Below are positions 43,574 to 54,528 of a stretch of DNA of 64,000 bases, in pieces. Under the pieces are notes generated by a model. The model searched no databases. It was not told the origin of the DNA and saw nothing but the letters and a program-made list of their open reading frames with translations. The stretch is from positions 310,001 through 374,000 of the forward strand of contig JAHDVF020000875.1 in NCBI GenBank assembly GCA_022606425.2, read 5' to 3'. This DNA comes from Lepidostoma basale (lineage: Eukaryota > Arthropoda > Insecta > Trichoptera > Lepidostomatidae). The position numbers and the translations under genes were made by a program. The stretch's first letter is position 1; each line of letters opens with the position of its first letter.

Positions 43574-44309
43574 TACGGGCATTAGGACTACTGGCCTATA
43601 TGGTAATGCAGATGACAGTATCACTTTATCGATGTGCAAGTCCGAGTTGTCAATCTGAGACGCGGGATTGATATTCCCATAAAATAAAAAAAAACGATTT
43701 TACATAAAGCCAAATTTTCCTTCCAATAGAAGAATGGAATTCCGCAGTATTAACGCCTTGAGCTGAATAAAACTATATGTAAAGCTTTAACAACATTAAA
43801 TTAATTTTGACGGGTATATTTATTAACGATTTCTTTGCGTGCTATTTGATATTTAAGCACACAGTATTAGAAAAACATTTGGCTTGGTGATCCCACAAGG
43901 AAATATACAATGGTGTTTGTGTTTCCGCGGGAGGCTTACTTTTTCTATTTACTATTTACTATGCATTTTTACCACTCCACAAATACAAACATCGTTCGAA
44001 GGTGCTATACATACACTATACACAAAGCACATTGTTTTCTAGATTATCTACCTTCGTGGGCTGGGAGAGTTAGAGATTTGTGTATTTAGTCATGTTTAGA
44101 GAAACGCAAAAGAGATATAACCTTCATAGCATTTCCCACAAAAGTTGACGGCGACAGAGAGAATCATAGAGATCCACGACGAAGAAGATATTATATTTAC
44201 ACTTTTAGGAAGGCGCGTGAGTGAATGATAATCCAAATCAACAAGATATGTATGCATCTATCTATTCCAATGGAAACCTTTAGGAAAGTATACACTGGAA
44301 TATGCACAA
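43574..44309 (-). other. PLA2 5' flank, putative promoter side
   Basis: Upstream of the gene on the minus strand. No clear TATA box at a fixed distance was identified. CGTCTCAGATTG near 43665 could be an initiator or an acceptor. No transposon was recognised in 43640-44300. Confidence 0.3.
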
Positions 44310-44585
44310 AATATTATATTTTAATGACCAGCTGGGTGTCAAGGCAAGACTCTCGCGAAGAGATCAGGGCAACCTTGAAAAGCTCATCATGGGCAAAGTG
44401 GAGGGAAGGCGACCACAAGGACGACCACCGAGCCGCTGGTCCGATCAAATCAGGGATCTGACTGGACTCTCATTAGCTGCAGCCTGGAGACTGACGGTGA
44501 CAGGAGCGCATGGCGTGCCATGGTCAATGGTTTACAGGATGGACACGACCCTCAATCATGACCCTCAATACGACTGAGAAGAAGA
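44310..44585 (+). pseudogene. LH LINE C-terminal stub
   Basis: LGVKARLSRRDQGNLEKLIM, GKVEGRRPQGRPPSRWSDQI, RDLTGLSLAAAWRLT, DTTLNHDPQYD, stop, then GAAGAAGAC. A complete C-terminal end with an open frame. Confidence 0.75.
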
Positions 44586-44589
44586 CTGA

Positions 44590-45810
44590 CAACAGGAAGT
44601 GTAATCGTATACTCTGAATATGATTATTCTAATATTAACGGAATTTAACGAAACAATTTAAAAAAAAAAAAAAAAAATTTTTCATCATTAGAGACATTTT
44701 TCACTGTATTTTTTTTTTGTTATACTTGTTTTTTACATAAATATTTTTTATGGAAATTTAATAGATTAAATCGTGTAAATAAATTAAAAGTATACAAATT
44801 TAAATAATATTAAAAAATACCATTCATATTTTCATGAATAAGATGACTTAATTTGGAAGATGGTAAATAAACTGTGAGCTAAAATTACACAAGCGATAGT
44901 AAAAATATAATATTATTTTTCTCTATTCTCGTCACAAAATCAATGCAATGTTTTAAAATTTGGATTTTGTTTAAATAATTTTAAATTGTGTAGCACTGAG
45001 TCCGTAGTTCAACCGTTTTATCTTAATATGTTATTTATAATTGATATACGAGTATAATTATAGCGGAAAGAATGGACAATGATTCAATCACGATAAAACC
45101 ACAATAGATAGGTACACTGACAGGCGGTACTCCATTCCTTTGCACTATCTACAAGTCTTGAGCAAGGGCTCGGAGGAATAGCGTGACATACCATACAATA
45201 CCATAATGTATCACTACTTTTATTGCGCTATTATCAATAGACCGACATCTTTGAGTATTCATTGCAACTATACATGAAACTCTCTTTATTTTAATTTATT
45301 AAATACAACGTGTGATATAGCGAAATCAATATGTCATCTATCAATCAAATGCCATAGCTTGCGTGCTAGAAAAATCGATATTGAAGAATTATATTGTAAT
45401 CAAATGTGATATCATCATCATTAATGCTAAATTAAGGTAGTTATAACAATCTATTATAATATATCAGATGGCTGCTCGCCGCCGAAACCGGTGAAGTTAA
45501 AAATCAAATGGAATAATACTAAAAACATATCTAAAGGATTTATTTACATATTTTTCATTTTTTTAATGTATTTTGTTATTTACAAATACACACATTAAAT
45601 TGTTTTCCTCTATTTAAAAAAATATATATAACTTCGAGTACACTACGCTGACGATACGTATATTTAAAATGTAGATTTTTTGGGGAAAATCTAAGAACAA
45701 AATAGAAAAAATAACTTTTATCTATATCTACTAAATAATGATTGGAGATTAAATATCGGCATATTGAATAACAGCTGAAATAAAATCAGAATGAAATTAT
45801 TAAAATAACA
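44590..45810. other. AT-rich upstream flank
   Basis: No gene. An A-run at 44661-44678 and an M4 remnant at 45468-45530 (GCTCGCCGCCGAAACCGGTG) are the only marks. Confidence 0.4.
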
Positions 45811-46290
45811 GAATCAAATAATATAGACCTAAAACTGAGAATACTCATCATCAAGACCTATGTATGGAGTCTCTTGATGTACGGCTGCGAGACATGGTGC
45901 CTATCCGAAAGAGATAAACGGAGACTAGAGGCTTTTGAGGTGTGGTCCTATAGAAGACTATTAGGAATTTCCTGGAGAGACCACACCACGAATGAGGAGG
46001 TTCTTCAAATAATCGAAGGAGGAAGGCACCTGCTCAGGACCTTGTCCGAAAGGCGTGCAAGATGGATCGGCCATGTAATACGACAAGAAGGCCTCTTGCA
46101 TGCCATAATGGAGGGTATGACCGAGGGGACAAACTCTAGGGGACGCCCACGCCGAGAGTACCTGGAGGACCTGTTGGTGGACGTGCGCTGCTCATCATAT
46201 GCAGATTTCAAAAGAGCCGCACAAGACAAGTAAGAATGGAAGAGAAGAATAGAAGAAATTGGTGCAAACCAATCCCAGGATTGAAACCAG
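45811..46290 (+). pseudogene. LF LINE C-terminal fragment, open frame
   Basis: NNIDLKLRILIIKTYVWSLL, MYGCETWCLSERDKRRLEAF, EVWSYRRLLGISWRDHTTNE, SERRARWIGHVIRQEGLLHA, RGRPRREYLEDLLVDVR, stop after AAQDK. It ends in AAACCAATCCCAGGATTGAA. A second copy lies at 62349-63045. Confidence 0.87.
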
Positions 46291-46667
46291 AGAGAGAGTT
46301 AAACATGAAAACCATGTACTTAGTTAACGATACATTATTATTGTTTTATGTTTTCTTATTTATAAACATAGATACAATTAATCATTTTTATTCCTACTGT
46401 AATACTTTAATAGTTAGAAGTTATTTATTGTCGTCGAAATGACGATTTGCACAGAGTAATCATTTTGCGAAAATAAAATTAGAAGTTCGGTATTGGGATC
46501 GTCAGAGAATCGTGTCGTTGGTGAAATCAGATGTAGATACTATACAAGTACAATGCGAATTCGTGTCATGTCTGCAGCAACAACGCATGCTACAATACGC
46601 GTCTGTATAATACATACTTTATATTACCTATTATAACTCAGGGCAGTACTGAAAAAATATAAAATAG

Positions 46668-47068
46668 ACTCTAAAAGTGAATGTAATGAGCCGGTTGGAG
46701 GCGTTTGAGATGTGGATATACCGCAAAATGCTCCGTATACCGTGGACCGATAGGGTCAGTAATACAGACGTACTACAAAGAGCCAGAGCCAATAAAGAGC
46801 TGTAGTCGAGTGGGAAAATTAAAAACGTCTCAAATTTGGGTCATGTACTAAGGGGAGAAAAATACCATCTGCTTCGACTAATACAAATGGATAAAGTCGG
46901 AGAGTTGGAAGAAGGCAGTTGTTCTGACTGCGGAACATCAAATAGTGGACAGGAATTACAAGATTTCAGAACCTGTTCCAAGTGGCGCAGGACATAGATG
47001 CCTTTTCTGCAGTGATCGCCGAAGTTGGGGGGACCTGACACGGCACCGAAAGAAGAATAATATTGTAA
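46668..47068 (+). pseudogene. LC LINE 3' fragment
   Basis: VNVMSRLEAFEMWIYRKMLR, IPWTDRVSNTDVLQRARANK, a stop, LGHVLRGEKYHLLRL, then VGGT, stop, CACGGCACCGAAAGAAGAAT. Confidence 0.84.
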
Positions 47069-47075
47069 CCAGGAG

Positions 47076-47150
47076 ATGGCAGCGGGCTGCCGAAATCGGT
47101 TGAAAACACAAATATTAGTTAATTTTAACTAAAATGCATTTTGAAAAGAT
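47076..47150. repeat. M4 half element
   Basis: GATGGCAGCGGGCTGCCGAA, ATCGGTTGAAAACACAAATA, TTTTAACTAAAATGCATTTT: the right arm of M4. Confidence 0.72.
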
Positions 47151-47314
47151 TTTTTACAAGAAAAAAATATTTCCTTAATTTTTTACCATGAAATTTCAAA
47201 TGAGAAAACATGTTTTTTTAAAAGCGTTTAAAAAGAGAATTATTATTTTAACATATCTATTGTATAGGATTAATGTATTTGTAAGCCTCTAGATAATTTT
47301 TTCTAATTAATTAA

Positions 47315-47570
47315 ATAGTCCATTGTTTCGGCCGAAACACTATGATACTTCAACATTATGACTGTTAAAATTTATAAAACTTATAATATCACAATTTATT
47401 TTTATTCACTGAGAGTGTCGCGACAGCTGTTTCGCCAACCTATGTTGGCATCATGACACCTGATGATGCCAACATAGGTTGGCGAAACAGCTGTCGCGAT
47501 ACTCTCTGTGAATAAAAAGAGATTGTGATATTATCACAGTATTTTAAATGTTAACAGTAATATTCTAATT
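47315..47570. mobile_element. M3 fold-back element, best copy
   Basis: Nearly perfect central palindrome (GAGTGTCGCGACAGCTGTTT, CGCCAACCTATGTTGGCATC and inverse, 47406-47508). The outer arms are TTAATTAAATAG... with CACTATGATACTTCAACATT, and TTAACAGTAATATTCTAATT. Confidence 0.85.
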
Positions 47571-47574
47571 AAAT

Positions 47575-47700
47575 TAAGAGAAGGAAGACGAAGTGCAGGA
47601 AGCCTCAAAGTAATATGGATGGACGCCACGGAGTGGAGGGGATCTCAGGAGTTATGAATTGGAAAATGAGGGTGACAGACCGGTAAATTGCCGAAAATTA
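47575..47700 (+). pseudogene. LH LINE C-terminal remnant
   Basis: GAGAAGGAAGACGAAGTGCA, GGATGGACGCCACGGAGTGG, GGTGACAGACCGGTAAATTG resemble a decayed GRPxxxW ... LINE end. Weak. Confidence 0.4.
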
Positions 47701-47704
47701 AAAG

Positions 47705-48110
47705 AAAGTTAATTTAAGTATGTCCAAAGACACAGACAGCCATATCTTTTATTTTGGTGCTGGTTCCTAAATCACACCGTGTTCAGCTTCTCATTGTATT
47801 TTGGATTAAATAATAGAATTAGGCCTCATCCGGCCCTGCTAAATAAACTAGACAGTACAATATATTTAGCAGTCATCGCACCGCATGGGACACAGAATAT
47901 AATGGCGAGAATTATGAGAGAGCCGGTAACAATTACTCGAGTTAATGCAATCGAGACAGATTAATCTAATTTAATAAATAGTCAGAAATCAAAAACGAGA
48001 ACGACAATATTTTGTTAGAGGGAGAGAGGAATACTTTGATTCTCTCCGAAAGGAATTCGAAATGTACACGATGCGCATGCCCGAGAACGCTTCTGATTTT
48101 TTTTCCCTTC
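47705..48110. other. non-coding, nothing recognised
   Basis: No supportable feature. Confidence 0.35.
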
Positions 48111-48114
48111 TAAT

Positions 48115-48500
48115 TATGGATTAATTGTATCTCAATAGAGACAAAGATGCAAATTGGGAACAGAATATGGTAGTCGAGGTGTTTACAGGACTTATGACCT
48201 GTCATTGGTTGGGTTTATCCAATCTTCAAAGATGGCGCTAGTGTGTAGATTGAAATATAACATGTGAAGTGTGGTGTTACATAGTAGCATATATACAACT
48301 TCCAAAAATTTGTCAGACATGGTGGTCGTAAGAAGGGTGGAATGGGGAATGTTGTATTACATAAAGCGTGCGCTTAACCCAACCAATGGCCATAAGTCCT
48401 GTAAACACCTCGACTACCATATTCTGTTTCCAATTTGCATCTTCGTCTCTATTGAGATACAATACAAAATCCAGTATTCGTCTACAAGTATTTGTATACC
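48115..48500. mobile_element. M2 fold-back element
   Basis: Left arm TCTCAATAGAGACAAAGATG, CAGGACTTATGACCTGTCAT; right arm GACATGGTGGTCGTAAGAAG, CCATAAGTCCTGTAAACACC, CATCTTCGTCTCTATTGAGA. Arms joined by GATGGCGCTAGTGTGTAGAT. Confidence 0.82.
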
Positions 48501-48664
48501 TTCTGATTATTGTTGTATGACAGTTGTGTAAAAAACAAAAGGAGAGCATGTGTGAAAAAAAAGTACTTAAATTAAAAGTTACGATTACGATTGTACAGAG
48601 AACTGAGTTTTTAAAGGGTAGAAAATATTTACTTCCGTGAATATTTCACGGGTTTCAACTAGTG

Positions 48665-48762
48665 GATATATGGTACAAATAGAAGAAAGAATGGTTAAAA
48701 ATGGAAAAAGAAGTCGAATTAGGCCAAGGAAGACATGGCATAACCAAATTATTAAATTATTA
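48665..48762 (+). pseudogene. LA LINE remnant
   Basis: GAAGAAAGAATGGTTAAAAA, GCCAAGGAAGACATGGCATA, ACCAAATTATTAAATTATTA: the ERMVKK...RPRKTWHNQI part of LA. Confidence 0.68.
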
Positions 48763-48955
48763 ATATGTATGAAAAAACGATAGTTTTCAAGGGGTTAATT
48801 TATAATATTTATGTATGACATGTTTCGCCCTTCTAAGGCATCATGTCATACATAAATATTATAATAAAACTTCTTGAAAACTATCGTTTTTTCATACATA
48901 TTAATAATTTAATATGGATTTTTACATCATTGTTCAAGAAACAATAAATTATTTT
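48763..48955. mobile_element. M1 MITE, near-perfect palindrome
   Basis: Arms TATGTATGAAAAAACGATAG, TTTCAAGGGGTTAATTTATA, GACATGTTTCGCCCTTCTAA against CATGTCATACATAAATATTA, AAACTATCGTTTTTTCATAC, then CATTGTTCAAGAAACAATAA. It differs from typical M1 in the ATAGTTTTC arm. Confidence 0.85.
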
Positions 48956-48964
48956 ATTATTGAA

Positions 48965-49115
48965 AAGCGGCCATCGAAGTAGAAACAATCGACGTGCGTG
49001 CATGACACCATGTATGAATGTTGAGGAAGTGAGAGAAGTATATCAGGAAAGAAAAGTATGGCTGTCCATTATTTCTTCCTATCCCTTTGAAGAGACAGTG
49101 TGAAAGTAAGTTAGT
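48965..49115 (+). pseudogene. LA LINE 3' end, decayed hairpin
   Basis: AATCGACGTGCGTGCATGAC, GAATGTTGAGGAAGTGAGAG, CATTATTTCTTCCTATCCC, then AGACAGTGTGAAAG and a TTAG-like tail. Confidence 0.78.
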
Positions 49116-49129
49116 TATGTACATAAATA

Positions 49130-49599
49130 TTCCCTATTAGTCTATAGCTATATTGCAGTAGAGTTGGAATTACGAAATAACGGAATACAAAATATAAGCC
49201 GATTATCTTAAATAATAGATTCGATTAGAAATAATTGGTGGTTTCCCATCTCTATGGTTACCACGAAAGAAAGTCCGCACGTGCACAATCATACGTGAGT
49301 GGTGGTAGAGACGATAGCCGAAGCTGCCGATGCCGGCTAGAGCTAACAGCTCGCACGACTTTAACCCGGGCCGTTTGATTTAACCTAAATAAATGGCTGT
49401 TATTAAGTCTGCCGCCATTGTACGAGTAATTCTAGATGCGATACGATTTCATTTTTAGGCAAATGTTTCTGGTAACCGTAAAATGTACAAAAATCGATTG
49501 TTAATGTCACGCTACACGAGTATACAATATATAAAAGAAAGAAAACTAGCAAAATTGTTCATTTTATTCAATATATAGGCAAGAATAACAAGAGTGATT
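49130..49599. other. non-coding, nothing recognised
   Basis: A GC-richer patch at 49300-49380 (GCTGCCGATGCCGGCTAGAG) has no second copy and no coding motif. Confidence 0.3.
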
Positions 49600-49611
49600 A
49601 ATTTAAACCTT

Positions 49612-50120
49612 AACTAACTAACTAACTAACCATCACGCCGTTTCCCCGAAGGGGTAGGCAGAAAGAATGGACTGCAACACTTTTCTTTCTTGACATATTT
49701 CCCTCGATTCCTCAACATTCATACATCGTCTCATGCACGCGCGTCGATTTCTCTGACTCCTCACATGGCCGACATTCAATATTTGATTTTTTTGATCGTA
49801 CCACGTTTTCCTCGGTCTTCCTCTATTTCTGGTTCCATTTACATCGTTAACAAATACTTTTTTTACAATTCTTTCTTTTTCATTCATTCCATATGTCCAA
49901 ACCATCTTAATGATCCTTTCATTATTTTGTTCATAACACCATCATTCGCACCGCATTCACTTCTTATATTTACATTCAACACTCATACACAGAGAATCCA
50001 CTCATTCATCTAAGAGATCTCATTTCTACGGCATTTATTCTACTTCCAGCCTTCTTTTGCTAGTTCCATGCTTCGCTTCCATACATAAGGGTCGGTAGAA
50101 GAACACCATTGAGCACTGCC
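49612..50120 (-). pseudogene. LA LINE 3' fragment with clean target duplication
   Basis: Perfect 12-bp duplication AATTTAAACCTT (49600-49611 and 50121-50132). Minus frame MNEKERIVKKVFVNDVNGTR, NRGRPRKTWYDQKNQILN, EESREICQERKVLQSILSAY, stop. Hairpin loop C(UUCG)G, tail (GTTA)n. Confidence 0.92.
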
Positions 50121-50169
50121 AATTTAAACCTTTCTTAAACTAAAAAGTGAAGTAATGAACGTGATTATT

Positions 50170-50291
50170 AACATGAATTAAAACGTCTGTTCTCTATAAG
50201 TTTTATTATAGTTAAATTGTCATTATCTTTAAATTGTCATTCCCAAATATAAATGTCAATCCTATAAAATATAATAAAACTTCTAGAAAAC
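50170..50291. mobile_element. M1 MITE, compact
   Basis: TTAACATGAATTAAAACGTC, TGTTCTCTATAAGTTTTATT and the inverse AAACTTCTAGAAAAC. An LA copy abuts directly at 50292. Confidence 0.68.
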
Positions 50292-50455
50292 TAACTAACT
50301 AACTAACCATCACGCCGTATCCATTAGGGGTAGGCAAAAAGAATGGACTGCCACACTTTTCTTTCCTGACATATTCCTCTTGATTCCTCAACCCACGTCA
50401 CACTCATGCACGCACGTCGATTTCTCCGACTCTTCATGTGTCCGACATTCAATAA
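50292..50455 (-). mobile_element. LA LINE 3' end, short
   Basis: TAACTAACTAACTAACCATC, ACGCCGTATCCATTAGGGGT, AATGGACTGCCACACTTTTC, GCACGCACGTCGATTTCTCC. The hairpin loop is decayed. Confidence 0.82.
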
Positions 50456-50670
50456 GTAATAAAAGAAAAATATTAAAACAAATTTTATTGGTTAAGAAAC
50501 AAACGATATGTTTGATCACAATAATACGTCTAAAGTGAGAATCACCATGACGTGTGATGAATAAACTCTAAAGTTGAAAAAACTGTATTTTAATTGTTGT
50601 ATAAAGTTGTTATAAAATTTGCATTATGAACTTACAAAGAGAGGCCAGCCCCACAATAGGACCAGACTAA

Positions 50671-50841
50671 GGGTGCCTGTCCACCGGAGCGGAGCTAGGT
50701 TGCGGAGCGGTGAGCGAGGTAAAAATCCACCAAAAGAATTGCATAAAATCTTCGGAGCGGAGATTTTATGCAATTCTATTTGTGGATTTTTACCTCGCTC
50801 ACTGCTCCGCAAACTAGCTCCGCTCCGGTGGACAGGCACCC
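50671..50841. mobile_element. PIF/Harbinger-like MITE, near-perfect palindrome
   Basis: 171 bp, flanked by TAA on both sides (50668-50670 and 50842-50844). The ends begin GGGTGCCTGTCCACCGGAGC. The two arms are inverted copies over about 80 bp with few mismatches, meeting at a short centre (CTTCGGAGCGGAG). The TWA duplication with G-rich ends fits PIF/Harbinger. Open frames here are only the palindrome read twice. Confidence 0.85.
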
Positions 50842-51079
50842 TAAGGGTCTAAAAAGAGAAGAAGAAAAAGAAGAGAAAGAAATTCACTGTGTAAACTCTT
50901 TAACATATGCATCAGATGCAGCCCTCATACTAAATATGTTTATTTTAAAATAATAAGTAAAATGGAACAAATTCTACAACAGCTTGCAGATGATTGATTC
51001 ATAAAAGTGGCACTCTGCAAATCATCCAATATATTATATTATTATTATTATATCATCCAATTTATATTATTATTATTAT

Positions 51080-51360
51080 TACGTTCGCCCCATCATGACG
51101 TATGGAATAGAGGTAAAAGCCGATACCAATAGAACTAAGAACCTTCTTAGAGTAGCAGAAATGCGAACCCTACGCTCCATCGCAGGTAAAACCCTCAGAG
51201 ATCGAGTCAGAAATGAAGCTATAAGGTCTGTCGGTGGTGTTGAGTACATAATGAGAGACCACGTGGACCGCATGGAGAATACAGGAATTGCAAAAATTGT
51301 TAAAGATGAAAACCCAAGCCGCAAGAGATTACCAGGAAGGCCACCGAAGAGATGGAGAGA
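51080..51360 (+). pseudogene. LE LINE C-terminal fragment, interrupted by LB
   Basis: Open frame RPIMTYGIEVKADTNRTKNL, LRVAEMRTLRSIAGKTLRDR, RNEAIRSVGGVEYIMRDHVD, RLPGRPPKRWRD, stopping where an LB copy enters. The LE sequence resumes at 51927-52010 (CTGGACATCATCATCC...) and ends AAGAAGAAGAAGATTATTAT. Confidence 0.85.
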
Positions 51361-51926
51361 TTTTCATTTTCATTTATTTGTTTATAAAGATTACAAACGT
51401 TACAGATGCGTCCAAGTCGTCTGCCACCTCAAAATTACATAATTAGATATACATATTTTTAAAATAACATTTAAAAAAAATAACAAATACATAAATACTA
51501 CGGCATCAGAGATAACAATCACAACATTGATATTGCATCCCTGAGGCAACTCACACTATCACCAAATATGTCCACCTCCGAGGCGATCGGATTAAGCAAT
51601 AAGATTACCCTACCTACAGGCATAACCATTGGCAGGTTGGTTCTGCAGGGCGGCAAATAAAACAATCTGTGCTGTCTTTGACGAAGGTAATTATCAGGGA
51701 TAAATATACCTACATCACTCAGGACATCCGAGTTTTGTATACGGCCGCCAATCAGCTGAAAGAAGTGAACTCCCAAGTGAATATTCCTCCTTCTCTCCAA
51801 TGATTGGTAGCTTTACATACCTAGCAAGAATTCAGTCGGAAAGAGCCACGGGTAATAACCGCGCTCCCTGAGGTAAAGAAAGCGCAGAAATTTTTTCTGC
51901 ACTCGCTTCACCATCAGAGAATATTA
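51361..51926 (-). pseudogene. LB LINE 3' fragment inside LE
   Basis: Minus frame LERRRNIHLGVHFFQLIGGR, IFIPDNYLRQRQHRLFYLPP, RTNLPMVMPVGRVILLLN, VSCLRDAISML. The tail is a TGAAAA-type repeat (51362-51381). Highly similar to the copy at 38.3-39.1 kb. Confidence 0.88.
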
Positions 51927-52014
51927 TGCCTGGACATCATCATCCTAGTACAGACCACCGTTACCAACAGGTCATACGACCTAAACTAAGAAGAAGAAGA
52001 TTATTATTATAGAT

Positions 52015-52400
52015 ATCATTTTTATCTACTATAAACACCCGACTTCGTTTGCTTTATATCGTTTGAAATAAATCTAAATGTGTGTCGAAGCATCGCCAAA
52101 ATACGATTGTATTGCATAATAAAAGTTGCGAATATTCTGTAGGAAGAAAGAGTGAATGTTATAACAGTATCCCGTGCAGGCCAAGGAAAAGATCGATCCG
52201 CCGGTAATCTGGTGGGAACTTAGACACATTGAGACATCGCGACCTTCGCGCTCGCGACACTCAAGTCCTCGCCTATGAATAAGTAACAATTGCCTTACCG
52301 TTGTGTCACTCACTACTCTTTTATCCACATATCATCGTGGAGGTAAACAATGGTAACTCATCTCTTCCGTAATGTAATATAATATTTATTTCTTTAACAT
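52015..52400. other. non-coding, unclassified
   Basis: Contains CATCGCGACCTTCGCGCTCG, GC-rich, but no gene or repeat I can name. Confidence 0.3.
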
Positions 52401-52404
52401 TATA

Positions 52405-52535
52405 ATTGGACGTCCCCCTGTCCGCTGGACCGACGATGTTAAAAGAATTGCTGGACGTGGATAAATGAGAGTGGCGATGGATAGGATAGATGGATGGCGT
52501 TTAGCAGTGGGCGACAGGCGGCTGATAATTACTTG
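52405..52535 (+). pseudogene. LG LINE 3' stub
   Basis: GRPPVRWTDDVKRIAGRG, stop, MRVAMDRIDGWRLAVGDRRL. A short LINE end with a GRPPxRW motif. Confidence 0.7.
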
Positions 52536-52781
52536 TTTTATTCATTTGCCCATTCTTTGTAACGTGGTGACGTAATATAATAAATCTTGCACATCACAAA
52601 CTTAGTAACATTTTAAAATATATCTAACTAACTAATGAACTAATATGTTCAATTGTGAAATTCTTGGGTACAGTGAATCATGTTTAATAATGTCCTTACG
52701 AGGATAAACACGCGAATCTCTTATATTATAAAAAAAACACGTAGAAAACGTGCAACAGATTTACATGATTTTTAAAAAAAT

Positions 52782-53163
52782 GGTAGAACAATATACGACA
52801 GAATCTCAAATGCTGATATTAGAAAGGAATGTAGAACGGATGAAGGTATTATGAACAAAATTATGAAAGGATCGCTGCGTTAGTTCGGACATATCGAGCG
52901 CATGGGTGAAGAAAGAATGGTTAAAAAAGTATACGTTAACGATGTAAATGGAGTACGGAGTCGAGGTAGACCGAGGAAAACATGGCATGACCAAATTAAT
53001 CAAATTTTAATAGTTGGTCATGTGAGAAGTCGGAAGAATCGACGTGCGCGTATGACTCGCTGTATGAATGTGGAGGAAGCTAGAGAGGTGTGCCAGGATA
53101 GAGTAGTGTGTGATACATTCTCATTGCCTACCCCTTCGGGGAAACGGCGTGATGGTTTGTTTG
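52782..53163 (+). pseudogene. LA LINE 3' end, (GTTT) tail
   Basis: TIYDRISNADIRKECRTDEG-like, then MGEERMVKKVYVNDVNGVRS, RGRPRKTWHDQINQILIV, NVEEAREVCQDRVV. Hairpin C(UUCG)G, GAAACGGCGTGATGG and GTTTGTTTG. AAAAAAAT on both sides suggests a target duplication of 8 or more bp. Confidence 0.88.
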
Positions 53164-53216
53164 TTTTTCAAAAAAATATATATATTGGAAATAAAACAGT
53201 ATTTTTTTAATTATTA

Positions 53217-53420
53217 TAAATAAAAACGTCTGTGTTCTAGGAATTTTATTAAGTTTTATATGGAATGACAACTTTCGCACTTCTAAGGCATTATCAAATG
53301 TCAAATTCTTCATCATAAATTTGATAATGCCTTAGAAGAGCGAAACATGTCATTCTATAAAAAACTTAAGGAAACTATTTAATATGGAGTTTTACATAAT
53401 TGTTCAATAAACAATAAACG
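53217..53420. mobile_element. M1 MITE
   Basis: AATAAAAACGTCTGTGTTCT, GGCATTATCAAATGTCAAAT and the inverse ATTTGATAATGCCTTAGAAG, GCGAAACATGTCATTC, ATATGGAGTTTTACATAATT. Confidence 0.82.
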
Positions 53421-53447
53421 CATTTTTTTAAATACAAAAGTAGTTAT

Positions 53448-53595
53448 TTGTTATTTCTTGAACAATAATGAAAAACTCCATATTAAATAATTAGTACGAA
53501 TGAAAACGTCTGTTGTATACAAGTTTTATTATATTTTATGGGAATGAAATATAATTAAACACCTAGAAAACAGACGTTTCCATTTGTATTGGCCC
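53448..53595. mobile_element. M1 MITE, centre deleted
   Basis: GTTATTTCTTGAACAATAAT, ACTCCATATTAAATAATTAG, ACGAATGAAAACGTCTGTTG and the inverse CTAGAAAACAGACGTTTCCA. Confidence 0.78.
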
Positions 53596-53822
53596 GATAT
53601 TACAAATGTGCGAAGTATAAAAATACATTTTTGATCTTAATTGGTGTTAAATATAAAGGCCAATAACTATGCAAAGGTGCAAAGTGATTGCATAATATAG
53701 TGTAAACAAACATCACCCTAAAATACCGCCTGTAATACACTACATATGTAACAATAAACAGTTTTTTTATGTTAAACCATTTACCACCTTTATAATAACC
53801 AACTTTCAATTTTCAAATTAGT

Positions 53823-53930
53823 AAAATTATAATTTCAAAACTACGAAATTCTGATGTCTACAAAGTTACTTTATGCAATAAGCGCATGTATTTACAATTG
53901 TCACGTATTCAGGGGGTTGGTTATTTTTCA
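53823..53930. repeat. 108-bp segment duplicated across an LA insertion (left copy)
   Basis: The segment (CAAAACTACGAAATTCTGAT ... CAGGGGGTTGGTTATTTTTC) recurs at 54487-54528 and, after an LB insertion, at 55134-55190. It ends exactly where LA begins, and its partner starts where LA ends. Confidence 0.8.
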
Positions 53931-54486
53931 AAGTCATAACTGCAAATAGAAATATATCCACAGAAGCAAAGATTGCAGTAAACAATGGAGTTCTAGTGCT
54001 AACCCTCATATATGGAAGTGAAGCTTGGATCTGGCAAAAGAAGGATAAAAGCAGGATAAACGCCGTAGAAATGAGATCACTACGAAGAATATGCGGGAAA
54101 ACGTTGTATGATAGAATACCGAACGATGAAATAAGAAAGAAATGTAAGGCTGATGACTGCATCATGGATAAAATTAAAAAAGGATTCCTGAGATGGTTTG
54201 GATATATGGAACAAATGGATGAGAGTAGAATGGTTAAAAAGTTGTACACAAGCAGCGTGAGTGGAAATGAAGCCGAGGACGACTGAGGAAAACATGGCAT
54301 GACCAAATTAATCAGTTACTTAAAGGCGGTCACATTTGAAGTCGGAATAATCGACGTGCGTGCATGGTACGATGTATGAATGTAGAGGAAGCCCGAGAGG
54401 TATGTTAGGACAGAGCATTGTGGCGATCCATCCTCTCTGCCTACACCTCCGGGGAAATGGCGTGATGGTTAGTTAGTTGGTTAGTT
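53931..54486 (+). pseudogene. LA LINE 3' fragment inside a ~108-bp duplication
   Basis: VITANRNISTEAKIAVNNGV, LIYGSEAWIWQKKDKSRINA, MRSLRRICGKTLYDRIPNDE, RWFGYMEQMDESRMVKKLYT, then frame breaks. It ends with a C(UCCG)G hairpin and GTTAGTTAG-type tail. Confidence 0.9.
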
Positions 54487-54528
54487 AAAATTATCAAAAC
54501 TATGAAATTCTGATGTCTACGAAGTTAC

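Noticed and set aside
50619..50953. Pair of opposite open frames with similar proteins
   Set aside because: Both read through the same palindromic MITE (50671-50841), so the similarity is structural.
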